From Hydra vulgaris (lineage: Eukaryota > Cnidaria > Hydrozoa > Anthoathecata > Hydridae), in the NCBI RefSeq assembly GCF_038396675.1, contig NC_088930.1, positions 37,634,501-37,698,500 of the forward strand: 64,000 nt of DNA. The letters run 5' to 3'. The notes under the pieces were generated by a model. The model saw only the letters and a program-made list of their open reading frames with translations, searched no databases and had not been told where the DNA came from. The translations under genes and the position numbers were made by a program. Of this stretch, positions 14,700 to 27,211 are shown piece after piece; position 1 is the stretch's first letter, and each line of letters opens with the position of its first letter.

Positions 14700-15066
14700 G
14701 TAATTTAATAAAAAGGGAAATATTGTTAAAATTCTTGGGCGTAATTTTAGATAAAAATATTAATTGGAGAGAACATATTAGTGTAAATGAGAATAAAATT
14801 TCAAAAAAAATTGGTATACTGTGTAAAGCTAAACAATTTTTAAACCAATCTTGTTTGAAATACAGATACTTTTCATTTATACATTGTTACCTAAACTATG
14901 CAAATATTGCTTGGTGTAGCACCAACGTTACAAGAATAAATAAACTTCTCTGCAAACAAAACATGCTATTAGGATTACTACAAATGAAGGTCGACTCTCA
15001 CATACAAAAATACTTTTTAGGATGCTTAATATACTAAATGTTTTCAAAATAAATCTGTATCAAATT
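14700..15066 (+). pseudogene. LINE (CR1/L2-like) reverse transcriptase, C-terminal fragment
   Basis: The frame reads LKFLGVILDKNINWREHISV, then NENKISKKIGILCKAKQFLN and FIHCYLNYANIAWCSTNVTR. It matches, residue for residue in most places, the thumb region of the minus-strand LINE at 42.5 kb (FLGVVLDENLTWRDHIGLIE and CYLNYANVAWCSTNATKVKR). The copy is truncated at both ends; a preceding G-run (14583-14594) may mark the junction. Confidence 0.8.
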
Positions 15067-15072
15067 CTTATA

Positions 15073-15690
15073 GGGTAGATTAGGGTAATATGTGCACCGT
15101 AAGCGAAAATTGGAACATTTTCAAAAATAATTTTGCTGAATCCAAAATATTTGCAAATAAACAAGTTTTAGGGATCCTTACACATGGTCCACTCAGATAT
15201 TTGGGCACCCAAAATTTTTTTCTCAAAAATATAGAGGTTTTAAAAAAGTAGCAAAAGTGCTCATATTACTAAGACTACTTGATAATATGAGCACTTTAAA
15301 TTAGCTCCAAAATTAACATTAATTAAGTGAAAAAATACCAACATGACAATAAGAACTAATTTTTGGAATATAATTATTTGTTATTAACAAAATTTATCAT
15401 TAAAAGATCAAATTTTAAGCCACTTTTTGTTCAAACAACCCTACCTTGTTTTCCGCAAAAAAATTAGTTCTTAATTTTTTCAATTTATTTACTCACACCT
15501 TTGATGATAAAAACTCAAATTTTTTGATATTAAACTACAGAAAAACTTTTAGTATTGTTAAAGTAATAATATTTTTTAATACGTTTTGTTTTTATTCAAA
15601 AAGCATATAAAATCACTGCTATTTTAGGACTTTAAACTAGGTAATTTCGAAGAAAAACACTCGGTAATTTGGACATGCTCATATTACACC
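15073..15690. mobile_element. Possible MITE with GGGTAATATGTGCA-type ends
   Basis: The left edge has AGGGTAATATGTGCACC (15092 onward) and the right edge, inverted from 15690, has GGTGTAATATGAGCATGTCC. Further copies of ATATGAGCAC or its complement lie inside (about 15260-15295). No coding content. No target duplication established, so the boundaries are approximate. Confidence 0.35.
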
Positions 15691-16022
15691 AAAGTAGCAT
15701 CTTTAAATAAATTCAAAACTCAATATTTCTATGCTTTCTTTTTCAAATTAAAATGGATTGGATTTTTAGCTAATATATTTTTTTTGAATGAAAAAATAAA
15801 TTTCATTATTTTAGCATCTGTTTTTTTTTTTTAATTTTTTTTTATTCTTAATTATTCTCGATCTAACAAAAGAAATTTAAAAAAGAAAGTATTATGGGAG
15901 AAAAAAATTAAAAAAAAAAAATTTTTTTTTTCATTTTTTTATTTACTTATTTTTTTCATTCTTTTTTTCTTTATTTAAAATAAAATTTTAAAGAAAATTT
16001 CATTGGTATTTAAATATTGGTA

Positions 16023-16023
<1 letters not shown>

Positions 16024-16098
<75 letters not shown>
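16024..16098. repeat. (TG)n microsatellite followed by A-rich tract
   Basis: About 37 TG dinucleotides, then an A-rich stretch to 16147 with only a few C. The overlapping minus-strand frame rich in HTHT is an artefact. Confidence 0.95.
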
Positions 16099-16101
<3 letters not shown>

Positions 16102-16440
16102 TTTAAAAAAAAAAAAAAAAACAAAAAAAAAAACAAAAAAAAAAAAAAGTTGGGATTTTCCACGAGTTGGGGCAGTTGAGAAATCAGTGATAAAATGAAA
16201 AAATATTTTCTAATTGACAATATTTGATAACTTTTTCAAGAACATTTTGCTATGCATTGTGGGATCGCCTGGGGAATAACAAAGTATAAAAATCAAATTT
16301 CACATTACAGCTATAAGTAGCTTTTGTTTGATGTTGTTCTTATTTATTTAAACTTTTAAAATTTACAAAGGGATTTAAAGACAGAGTGTTATAAAGATGA
16401 CTGAGGAAATTTAGTAAAGGTTTTAATGAATGAGTTTTCT

Positions 16441-16794
16441 GCGAAAGGTTTGAAACTTGATAACAATGCAAATTTGTTTATTACCACTCCTATTGATACC
16501 GTGATCACTTTAATACTCTTGAAGCTTTAATATAGTGCATTCTTCAAATTTTGGTTTTTTTTTCAATGATGGTTTGATTGGTACTTTTGGTGTTGGAAAA
16601 TTACTATTATCTGCAAAATCAATATTTGAAGCGAGATTACAACTTGACACTATGCAATTCCAAACGTAAATAACTTTTTCTTTATTTAAAATACTAAAAC
16701 CAAGATAGTTCTTCAACAATTTTAAAAAATAGCGAAGGTCACTGGGCTACCATTTAGAAAAATTTACATTGTTATCAAGTTTCAGACCTTTCGC
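16441..16794. repeat. 34-bp inverted repeat enclosing 286 bp
   Basis: GCGAAAGGTTTGAAACTTGA at 16441 is repeated inverted, finishing at 16794, over 34 bp with two mismatches. It abuts the LINE ORF1 at 16.8 kb. A short minus-strand frame inside (16510-16719) shows no recognisable family. Probably a rearranged piece of the LINE 5' region. Confidence 0.7.
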
Positions 16795-16799
16795 AAGTT

Positions 16800-17460
16800 A
16801 ATATTGATAACCAAACAAAAATTAAGAAAATTGAAAACGATTTAGATATAGCAACTAAAATAGTTATCTCTCTTGAAGCTGACTTTTCCGAGCTAAAGAA
16901 ATTTATAAAGACAAATTATGATATTGATTCCGAAAAATTTGAGCTTGCATAATTTTTAACTAAAGAGATGAACTCTAAGTTAAAAGATAACAGTGAGTTT
17001 TTAAAGGTAAAAACCAAGCTGAGAGAAATTGAAGATATTTCAAGAAGTAACAATCTGAGGATCGATGGCTTAAAAGAAATAGAAAATGTAAGTTGGAGTG
17101 ATAGTGAAGCAAAGTTATTAAAGTTATTTGAAGAAACACTTGGATGGAAAGAAATTAATATAAAAAGGGCTCGTTGAACTAGAATAAGAGACGAAAAAAA
17201 AGTTAGACCTGTAGTATTAAAAGCGCTTAATTACAAAGATTAGGTAAACATTTTAAAAAACCCACCAAAATTAAAAGCAAAAAGCATATATATCAGCGAG
17301 GATTATTGCGCAGAGACGGTTCAAATAAAAAGGAATTACGGATGGAAATGAAAAAAGTTAGAGAAAATGAGAAATTTGCGCATTTAACATACGACAGGTT
17401 GATCGTTCGTGATTGGTCTTCAAAAGCAAAGAAATATTATATATTTCTTTTAGCTTAACG
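16800..17460 (+). pseudogene. LINE ORF1 with coiled coil and RRM-like region
   Basis: The plus frame reads DNQTKIKKIENDLDIATKIV and SLEADFSELKKFIKTNYDID (heptad-like), then KTKLREIEDISRSNNLRIDG (the E-DxSRxNNLRxDG block seen in L1/CR1-type ORF1 proteins), SDSEAKLLKLFEETLGWKEI, NIKRAR, and then VRPVVLKALNYKD and KAKSIYISEDYCAETVQIKR. Stops at 16950 and around 17175-17350 interrupt it. Such proteins bind element RNA and coat the retrotransposition particle. Followed directly by endonuclease and RT pieces, so this is one element. Confidence 0.75.
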
Positions 17461-17519
17461 GCGCCTTTTATTTTTATTTATAAAAGTTTATTTAATCTTT
17501 TTTTTTTGTTTTGTTCTGA

Positions 17520-20300
17520 TTTAAATTTTGGAAATGGAGAACAATTTCTTTTACAACATGAATATTAATGCCAAAAATGCTAACACTAATGATAATAACT
17601 TTGATAACTTTATTAAAAACCTTTTAGAAAGTGAGTACTATTCCATATCTGAATCTACTCAATATCTTTGTAAGAATAAGAATAGATTTTCAATTTTGTA
17701 ATTCATATTCGAAGTATGAATAAAAATTTCGGAACTTTAAATGTTTATTGGAGGAACTTAATCATGAATTTAAAATAATTTTTTTCAAAAAAACTTGGCT
17801 TAAAAGCAATGAAAAAAATTCTAATGAGTTAACATATTATGTATCAGTTCATTAAATACGCGACGTTTGCGTAGGTGGTGGTGTAAGCATTTCCTTTCAC
17901 AATTCTATTAATTTCATTAAACGTAACGACCTTAATCTAAACAATACAGATTGTGAGTCGTTATGCGTTGAGATAATAAGCAAATTTCCAAAAAATGTTG
18001 TCATCAATACTATTTATAAACTGCCAGCTGGTAGGTTAAAAGCATTCAAAACTTATCTCCGAACATTTTTAAACACAAAAAAAGTATTGCGGAAGCGCGT
18101 TTACGTAGTTTGAGATATAAAAATTGACTACTCAACCATGCTTTAAATATCTTTTAATGATACTCTTCTCGAATATAACCTAATTATCCCAACTAGAATA
18201 ACTATAGGTAACGTAATAACTAAAATTTTTCATAATAGCGTTATTAAACGGGTATAATCAGGACTGACTTAACTGATCATTTCCCTATTACTGATAGCGT
18301 AACTCCTAATAATACTACTCTCAAATCAACAGCATTCATAAGACAAATCAATGAAAGTTCCATAAGCCAATTTAAAAAATTATTAAATGAATCCGTCGAT
18401 TGGAATCTTATTTTACAATCTCATGATGTAATTAATACTTATGATTTATTTCTGAACCAATTTCGTAAAATGTATGGTAAGGCATTTCCTTAAAAAGTAA
18501 AAGTAATAAATTCTAGGTCTTTACTATCCCCCTGGATGACCAAAGGGGCTAATAAAATCATTAAGGAAACAACAAAAATTGTATGATAAATATTTAAAAC
18601 ATAAAACTTATAAAAATGAAATTAATTGCAAAAACTATAAAAAAAAATTAAAAAAAAATTAAACAACGATCACAAGTTAATTATTATGCTAATTGCTTAA
18701 AACTATTAAAGAAAACACTTGAAAAACGTCGAATGTTTTTAGAGAATTAATTGGGAAAAAAAAATTACAAAAAATAACTTACCACAAAAACTTTTTGTTG
18801 ATGGAAAACTCATTTAACATAAAGAAGTTATTATTGAGAAACTGAACAGTTTTTTCCTTGATGTTGGTCCAAGCTTAGCAGCGAAAATTTCATTTAGTCA
18901 AAAAGAATTTGATTCATATCTTAAAACAACTGATATAATTATGGACGAACCAATTTTGAAAAGAACTGCATAATGCTTTTAATAGTCTTAAAGAAATAAA
19001 AGTGTAGGTACTGATCAAATTAATCATAATGTAATTAAATATGTTTTTAATATTATTAAACCCTCCTTTTTCCATTTTTAATCTCTCACTTAAATTAGGT
19101 CATACTCCAGACAAATTGAAAATTGCAAAAATAATACCTGTTTACAAATCTGGTGATGAGACTAATATTTTAAATTACGGACCTATTTCAATTTTGCCCT
19201 GCTTTCCTAAACTACTTGAACGCATTATGTACAACAGACTTCATAAATACTTAACTGAAAATAAAATTTTATTACTTAAATATTTATTAATTAAACATAT
19301 ATCAAATGGTTTTAATAGTGATTGATGTACAATTGGGGTTTTTATCAATTGATCCAATGCTTTTGACACCATGAGATACTTTTTAAAAAACTTGAAAATT
19401 ATGTTGTTAATAACAAAAGCTTACTTTGGTTTAAATCATATTTAACTAACAAAAGACAACTTATACTTAAAGAATTAAAAGATTCAAAAAACAATCTAAT
19501 TCCTTGTGGGGTACCCCAGAGCTCTATTTTAGAAGCATTATTATTTTTACTTTATATAAATGACTTATATTTAGCATCAAAAAAATTAAATACTATCTTA
19601 TATGCAGATGATACTAATTTATCTTTTTCTCACATAGATATCCTTGTTCTTTTTAAATCTTTTAACGAAGAATTAAATAAGATCAACGAGTGGTTTAAAA
19701 TTAACCGACTTTCATTAAACAAAGATAAATAAAGTTTATCCTTTTTCATTAACCTAGTAAAGCCGATAATATTCCTTTTAAATTGCCCAATCTTTTAATC
19801 AATAACATAGTAACTAAAAAGGAATTCACTATAAAACTTCTAGGAGTGCTTTAAGATGAAAAATCATTTTTTCCATAACAATTGTCATGAAAATTGTCAG
19901 AAAAGTTGTCATGGAAATATATAAAAAGTAAAATCTTAAAAAGTATTTTATGTTATATTGAACAAAACCATTGCTTTGTAATTATTCTTTAAAAAAAAAT
20001 ATATTTTTGTTCATACACAGCTATTTTTCTTACTGTAACGTTGCCTGGGGTAGCACTAATCACACTAAACTCAAAAAAATTTATAGAAAACAAAAACATG
20101 TTTGCAGGATATTATTTGGAGCAAACAGGAATACACATTAAGAACGTCAGCTCGGAATTTTAAATATTTATAAGATTATAATTCATCAGGTAATGTTATT
20201 TACGCTTAAAGCAAAACGCGACTTATCTCCATTAACATTTTAATCTTACCTTAGTGAAATCTCTCATAAATATCCTTTATTTTATCACTTATTAGTTATA
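17520..20300 (+). pseudogene. LINE ORF2: AP endonuclease and reverse transcriptase, decayed (CR1/L2-like)
   Basis: Endonuclease traces: NIRSMNKNF (about 17712), TETWLKSNEKNSNELTYYVS in broken frames, DVCVGGGVSISFHN (about 17865). RT traces: KLKIAKIIPVYKSGDETNIL and ISILPCFPKLLERIMYNRLH (19110-19230), IGVFIN followed by AFDTM (about 19330-19370), a degenerate CGVPQ-type block near 19505, YADDTNLSFSHIDI (about 19600; the YADD catalytic motif is intact), NEWFKINRLSLNKDK (about 19690). Frameshifts and stops throughout. Closest relative here is the minus-strand LINE at 42.5-44.8 kb. Confidence 0.8.
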
Positions 20301-20337
20301 TATGAACATTTTTAAAAACGCCTAAAAACAACAACAA

Positions 20338-20385
20338 GCGAGCTCGTTGATAAGACAAGTCTGTCTTCTTCTTGCTCCGGTCAGG
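20338..20385 (+). other. LINE 3'-UTR stem-loop
   Basis: GCGAGCTCGTTGATAAGACA, a short loop, then GTCTTCTTCTTGCTCC. An inner stem AAGAC/GTCTT and an outer GAGC/GCTC can pair. The LINE at 42.1 kb has the same arrangement in its 3' UTR, so this is probably an element-encoded 3' structure, such as the RT recognition site. Confidence 0.5.
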
Positions 20386-20859
20386 ATTTTCTATAATTGT
20401 AATTTTTTTTTGTAATTTTTAACAAACGGCTAAATGAAAAAGAAAAAAAAAAATGTAAGGTATGATATCATTTAAAATAATATGATTCATCTTTTAATAC
20501 AAAAAATGTAATCTCAAGCTTTTTATTAAAAAGTATAATAAAATAAATGCTCAACTCCAATATGGACGCTTTGCGCCTGTTATTATTTCCAATTTTCAGT
20601 ATACTAAAGTAGGATCGGAATTAGGTTTCTAGGATAAGGTCTAATATGAATAAAAATATATAATATGGTTGTTATTCTTGTTCTATTATCATAAGAGTGA
20701 TAACTTTTACAAACATTAACTCATTTAAAAACTACGGTAAATTATAGTATCTCCATTTGTTTTCTACAGCAATAATTATGAAAAGCAAAAGATTTAAATT
20801 ACAATGTTGTGCTAAGCAATTAATGATAACAACTATAAAATGAGTCATGAAAGATCCAT

Positions 20860-23445
20860 TCATGGTGGTTAATAGGTTCATTTACAAACAATGGGAGCCC
20901 CAAAGAATCTTTTTGTAGCCTCCTTAGCTTCAAAAATAAAGAAGAAAAATCGAGCATTAGAATGCTGCTAACGATGTCGAAGTGGATGTGAAAGTAGTGA
21001 ACATACAAAGTTAGAAGACGATAATATTTAAACCAGTTTCCAGGCCGAAAAAATAAGTATGAAACTAATATTATTAACTTGGATACTACTGAAGTAAGCA
21101 GTGAAACAGCAAGTTGGCCCTTGCTCATGGGGAATTTGGATGTTTTAAGTAATACTCTTAAAGCTTGTGATGACATTTATAAAAAACATTGTAAAAAAAG
21201 AATTAGTAAATGAAAAATTTGCTGCAATTGAAATTGTAAATGCAACAAGTTTTGTGTTGGAAATGTCAAAAAATGTTTTGGGAATGGGAAACTCTTTTAT
21301 AACGAAACTTAATATTAAAGCTAAAAATAAAATAATTGAAAAATCAGATTCATCAGCATTGATAAGCCATGACCCCAGGTTTACATCCACATACAATTGT
21401 GGACAATCAAAAATTCTGTTTACTCCAGTTAGGGCCAGACCAACCAAAACTTGCTGGTTTCCCAAAAGATGATGTAAAAATAGATTTAATCCCTAGTGGT
21501 ACAAAGATTTTGAACATTTGGAATACAGCACCCAGAAGGATGCCACATTTTGTTTTGACGGCTGCCTTTTCCATAAGGGTGTTGGAAAAAGGAACAACCT
21601 GAAAATGCTTGAATAAATGTTAAGGTAAGATCTTGGTCTAAGATGAAAAGCTTTGAAAAAGACAAACTTGGGAAGCTTTAGGTGCACTTTACCTCTCAAG
21701 CACATAAATTTGCATAAAGTGAATATTGCCACTTTCTTATGAAAAAGGTACATATAGATCGCTTTATTGATAAATCAAAGAGATAGAAGAGCAAAAAGTA
21801 GAAGTGCAGCATAAAAAAAACTGTCAAAAATTCTTATCAAAAGACTTAAGGAAGCCAAGGGCTGGCGATAAAGTCATCTGACAGACCTTACCAAGGTACC
21901 TTTGTTGCAGAAGTGAATCTTATCTCCCGCCACATTCCCATACTAAAAGAATTAAAGATAAAGCCCTATGATCATATAGAGTTACATACACGAGTCCATT
22001 ATCTCAAAATGAAATAATTAGTTTAATTGCAACTGAATTGAAGAGTCGGATTATTGATGAAATTACCAAATCTAATTTTTTTTTCTGTGATGGCCAACAC
22101 TACTGCCGATATGTCACCTAAACCTATACATCGAAGATGTGTCAATACTATTAGTTTTAGTCGTATGACTACGCGAGTTCAATGTCTGAACAATTTAAGG
22201 GAGTACAAAAGTATGTAACAGAAAAAGTTGGCCATAATGTGTCCTACATACCTTGTCAAGACCACAGAACAAACACAGGTCTTAAACATGCCTGCAATGT
22301 TAATACAAGAATTTTTTAATGTCCTCGAGCAGTTGTATGTTTTCTTCACATCAAGCACATAAACATTTAGTAATTTAAAGGAAAAACTTGAAGACGTTAA
22401 CAATGCAGAACAGCTTGTAAAGAACAAGACCGCTCGAGCAAAATCTGTCAAGGCTCTAAACCAGTGCATAGAGAAGTTTATTGTATTATATTAATGGGTT
22501 AAATAAATGGTATAAGAAAAGTTTATTATATTACTTTTTCAGAGGATCTCAAATAATAAGACTTTCGATACTAACACGAGAACTAAGGCAATGAACCTTT
22601 AAAAAACTAAAAACTTTTTGATTTTGTTATTACTCTTTTCTTCATGAAGAATATCATTGAAAAGATAAAAGTATTACCAGAAATCTACGAAAGTCTAAAC
22701 TTCAATGTCATTGCCAGTATTAATGTAATTAAAAGCACTGCTAAGAACCAAAAAAATAACATTTATGACGCAGATGCTATGAATGATTTGAATGAAAGTG
22801 CAGTGATATTTTTTAGGAAGTAAAACATTGATGCAGAAAACGGTTACCGACGACACCATAGATTAAAATCAATGGAGACAAAAGCCTTTTACCGGAAAGA
22901 ATTAAAAGAAGTCATGGACTCTTCAGCCATGGGTTCAACTGAAACTCTGCGGCTTTAAAGGAAATATTTTCCCCTATCACTAAAATCTTTAATTTTCCTT
23001 TAAATAAGGACAATATGCGTATTGAAACCTTAACAAAAGCAAACAAACTTTTTGCCATTAAACAGATATCAAATTTCAGACGTTTATGTGATGCAAAGCG
23101 AAATGGAAATTTTGATATATATCTGTTTAGAAGAAGGTGATGAGGAAATTAAGTCATCAAGAATGGTGTTCTTGCTAAGACACTGCTAGACATTTTAAAC
23201 CTTGTTTTGAATTTAAAGGACATACTAAAACAAGCGCATTAACTATGTATTTTTATAATCTCAGCTGCTTATGGTGTAGCATCAAATGAACGTATTTTCA
23301 GTTTACTCAAGATTGTAAAATCACATCTGAGAACAACAATGAGTGATGAGAGATTGAATAGTCTCATGCTACTCAAGTACAAAAAAAACTTTGTAAAGGA
23401 ATTAACTCCGAACATCTTGTTAAAGGATGGGTTCAATTAAAGAAA
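20860..23445 (+). pseudogene. Second TTF-type hAT transposase (ZMYM/ZNF862-like), decayed
   Basis: In order: SSETASWPLLMGNLDVL (about 21095), GPDQPKLAGFPKDDVKIDL (about 21432-21490), WYKDFEHLEYSTQKDATFCF (about 21500-21560, the TTF-finger core), EIISLIATELKSRIIDEITK (about 22010-22070), GVQKYVTEKVGHNVSYIPCQ and DHRTNTGLKHACNVN (about 22200-22310), AENGYRRHHRLKS (about 22835), and the hAT dimerisation block AAYGVASNERIFSLLKIVKS, HLRTTMSDERLNSLMLLKY (23265-23380). This is the classic layout of TTF/ZMYM-type hAT proteins. Numerous frameshifts. Terminal repeats not found. Confidence 0.75.
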
Positions 23446-23996
23446 CTTCATACTAAAATTAAAAAGTATACAAATAATAATAGACTAAAGATATGTCAAA
23501 TTTCTCAACAAATGATATTTCTAGTAGAGCAATGCTGCACTCTTTCTGAAGTCTTAATTTCAATAATACTTTCTTTATTACTTTACTATTTTTTATTCTA
23601 AATTTACTATTTTATATCCCTACTATTTTTTATCCCTAAAATTTTAAACTATTATATTTTCTGCCAGATAGGTTTGTAAAGTTTATTGGGTTAACTTGTA
23701 ACATTTTTTTGAACTAATACAATTTCACTATAAATTGGTTAAACCTTTAGACTTCTTTTGAATTGAATATTATGCATACATGTAAAGCGAGTTGTGCTTT
23801 GTTAATACTAGTTAATAAATACTGATAATTGACAATTATTGAGTGTGAGTGCAGTGTAGTAAATTTATTAGTAGATTTTGTAAATAGGACTGAAATTGAT
23901 TTTTAAAAATAGAAATACAGTTAGGAAATCTATGTTAAGCAGTTGGGAAAATTAAAGTCTTTCCCGCCCTTCTTCCTGGAATTTTCCCACGCATTT

Positions 23997-24198
<202 letters not shown>

Positions 24199-26634
24199 TT
24201 ATGTTGGTGTATTCTACAAAGAGAGTGCTCAATGTTCTTAAAGAACAAAGTAATTATAAATTAGTAAAAACACTTATCTAATTTTTTCTTTCTTCTACAC
24301 AGTGTTTCTCCATCATATTGACCTTGGTATGGTATTTTTTTTTTTAAATAAAACATTTGTTTTTAGTAAACTTTATTTGTTACTATTTTAATTCGTTCTT
24401 TACAAACAAAATCATAAAATGAGACGATTTTTCTTTCACTTGCAATTGTTGATTACAGATTTTTGATAACATATTTTAAAACACTTTTTTGCTTGTTTTT
24501 CTATTTTTCTAATTTTCTTTGTTATTCTATAAGAGAATGAAAAGAACTGTACAAAAAAATTAAGAATTTCTGTTTTTCAAATTAGCAATCAATTAAAACT
24601 GAGTAAATCTAAATCACTTGAAAATTGTTCAATACTGTTTAATTTTTTTTTTTTTTTTAATCTTTCTAACAGGTTTGGTTTTTAATTTTAATGTTTTATT
24701 TGTAATTTTAATTGGTATTATAACTTAATTTAGTCTTAATAACTTAAATTTTGGTAGTTAAAATGTTAATAAAAAAAGTATTGGGCTTCTAGGACTATTT
24801 CTTATAAAATAGTTACTTATAAACAATAATGCATATATTACTGTTTTAAATGACATTTATTTTGTTAGGTGTAATGACCATCAAAGTAAAGAGGGCTAGC
24901 ATAATAATGTTTTGTCAAAAGAATCAAAAATCTACAAATACAGGATTTTGCTGGTTCTATCTTGAGTATCATCATCGAAACAATGTAATTGTGCATTAAT
25001 TGGCAAATCTGAAAATAATCAAGTTATAATAAAATAATTTAGAATTTCTTCTCCTGAACCTGAATTTAATGTGAAAGTTCTACAAGAAAAAACAAGAACG
25101 TTAGTGAAATTAAGAAAGAAGATTCAATAGCCGCAACCACAAGTTAAAGCTGTCTGTCTATTGACATAGGGACATCTTTGTCATGTCAAGTAACTGTTTA
25201 AGATAATTACAAAATATTTTTGTCCAAAAATCATATACCTTTTTCAAAGGGTAATAGTTTCAGATTTTTTTGGTTTTGTAAACTTCATACTGAAAATTAT
25301 TCTAATTTTATGATTTTATGGTAGTAAATACATTGACAAAGTTTGACTTAAATTGAAAGGAAAAATATTAACTGATAGTTGCAGCGTTAATTTAGGTGAA
25401 AACAACTAATAGTTATTAAATTACAGAAGATTGGAAATAAAACGCAATAAAAGTACATGATATAACAATGCTTTAAACTTAATAATATCCAAATGTTCAT
25501 CTATACAAGCTGCAAGAAATACAATTGGCACAATTAAAGAAATATTATAATTTTTTAAAGTTTCGCTGAAGCAAAGTAGTGTCTTTAAATATATAAATAA
25601 GGAAATGCTTAAAACTTTATGTGAATTTGATTTGCTTTATAAAAATAGTAGAAACCCTTGATTTTTTTTATCACCCTACTTATTTATCACCCTTCTTTTA
25701 TTTTATCACCCTTCCCATTAGCGTTGCTTCAGGAGAAATACTTTCTCAGTTATAAAAAAAGTTTATAAGATCAAAAATAAACAAGATCACCTAAATGGCT
25801 TCGCTATGATGAATATCCACACAGTTTGCATCGCAAATTTTAAAAAGATTGTTGAAATATATGCGTTTTAACTAGAACGCTCCATTTTTTATTTAGTTTG
25901 TTAACTTTATATAAGTTTTTTGAAAGAAAGATGTTGAAGGTATTTTTTTATTTTTAACTGCACATCACCAATTTATAGCTTGATACAGCTTTAGCTATAT
26001 ACAGTAATTTTTTGTTTCTATATATGAAAATAAAATTTTGTTGTTTTTTTGTAAATGGTTAAATGAAAAAGTGTTTTTTTAGGTTTCGATTATAGACTTA
26101 CTTCCTCCTCTCCTCCCCAAGGGCAATGACCTGGATCCACGTCTGATTAAACTTATAATGTTGTATTACTATTAATAATATTTTTATTTTCTTATCATAA
26201 ATTTAGTACAATTTAGTGAAGTTGTTTATTATTGCTATTTGTTCTTTTTATTATTATTTTTATTTATATTTATCACTTCTTTTTTAATATTATTTATCTC
26301 TCTAATAATCCAGCTGGGATGCGAAGTCCCATTAAAGACTCTGGATTTGAAAGTCACAAAAAGATTATCTCTTCCTAGTTTTTGGTATCCAGGAGCTTAA
26401 AAAATTGAAAAAAAGCGTATGGACTACTAATGGGGAAAAATTAAGACTTTAAGGTTAGAAGAGCAATCAACTTTAAAACCTGAAGTCTTTAGGTATAATG
26501 GCGGCAAGGACTCCGGAACTCCAGGTTTAAAAACAATAAGTTCCAAGTCATTAAATATCATAAATTTTTTTCTTATATCACATCATAAATTAACTAACAT
26601 GTTTAAAGTTTTTGAACATCAGAAACTATGAAAC
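24199..26634. other. AT-rich stretch, no recognised gene
   Basis: No protein family recognised. Contains a small TTTATCACCC-type degenerate repeat (25665-25720), a GC-richer island (26100-26145) that resembles a worn transposon end, and a less AT-rich block (26300-26525) whose short frames I could not assign. Confidence 0.4.
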
Positions 26635-26651
26635 ATATATATATATATTTG

Positions 26652-26733
<82 letters not shown>

Positions 26734-26735
26734 TA

Positions 26736-26800
<65 letters not shown>
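26635..26800. repeat. (TA)n array
   Basis: About 165 bp of alternating TA with variants near 26650 and 26730. Confidence 0.95.
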
Positions 26801-26801
<1 letters not shown>

Positions 26802-26849
26802 CAGTACCAGGAATTAGCTAAATGCTAATGTTTATAATATAATTTAATG

Positions 26850-26919
26850 TTGCAACTCCGAGTTTCATGTGTACTACTTGCCTGATGATTGTGTCACCAT
26901 AATCATCAGGCAAGTAGTA
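26850..26919 (-). ncRNA. Hammerhead-like ribozyme relic of a Penelope-like element
   Basis: Minus strand, 5' to 3': TTGC (stem I), CTGATGA (core, 26909-26903), TTATG-GTGA-CACAA (stem II with one A/C mismatch), 22 unexplained bases, GAAA (core), ACT-CGG-AGT (stem III), U of a GUU cleavage triplet, then GCAA complementary to TTGC. The order and both core boxes match the type-I hammerhead. The 22 extra bases before GAAA are an inverted copy of the 5' part and give a 19-bp-arm hairpin (26872-26919), which should prevent folding. Penelope-like elements are known to carry hammerheads in their terminal repeats, and such an element lies 0.3 kb upstream on the same strand. Confidence 0.55.
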
Positions 26920-27211
26920 AAAGTTTAATTTTACTTCGATTTGTTTAGTGGAAGTTACGGTTTATATTTGTATTTTGGATCGTTACGGGACGGAAATTGA
27001 TTAGTAGTTAGGTTAATATAATTATTAATTTGATTTTAGTTGGCTAATGGTTGTGAAATAGTTAAATGTTTAATGTTGTTTAAAATATTTCTTATGTGAT
27101 AATATGTATTATTTGTGATTAAAAAATAAGAATTAAAATTGATACAAAAATATATATAATATTATGAAATATATCACAAATGCTGTGTATGTGAGTAATT
27201 TATTAGTTAGC

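Noticed and set aside
21145..21465. Minus-strand frames at 20820-21176 and 21145-21465
   Set aside because: Antisense to the TTF-type hAT relic; hydrophobic composition without motifs.
26872..26919. 19-bp-arm hairpin as a transcription terminator
   Set aside because: Eukaryotic context; it is better explained as an inverted duplication inside a Penelope hammerhead.
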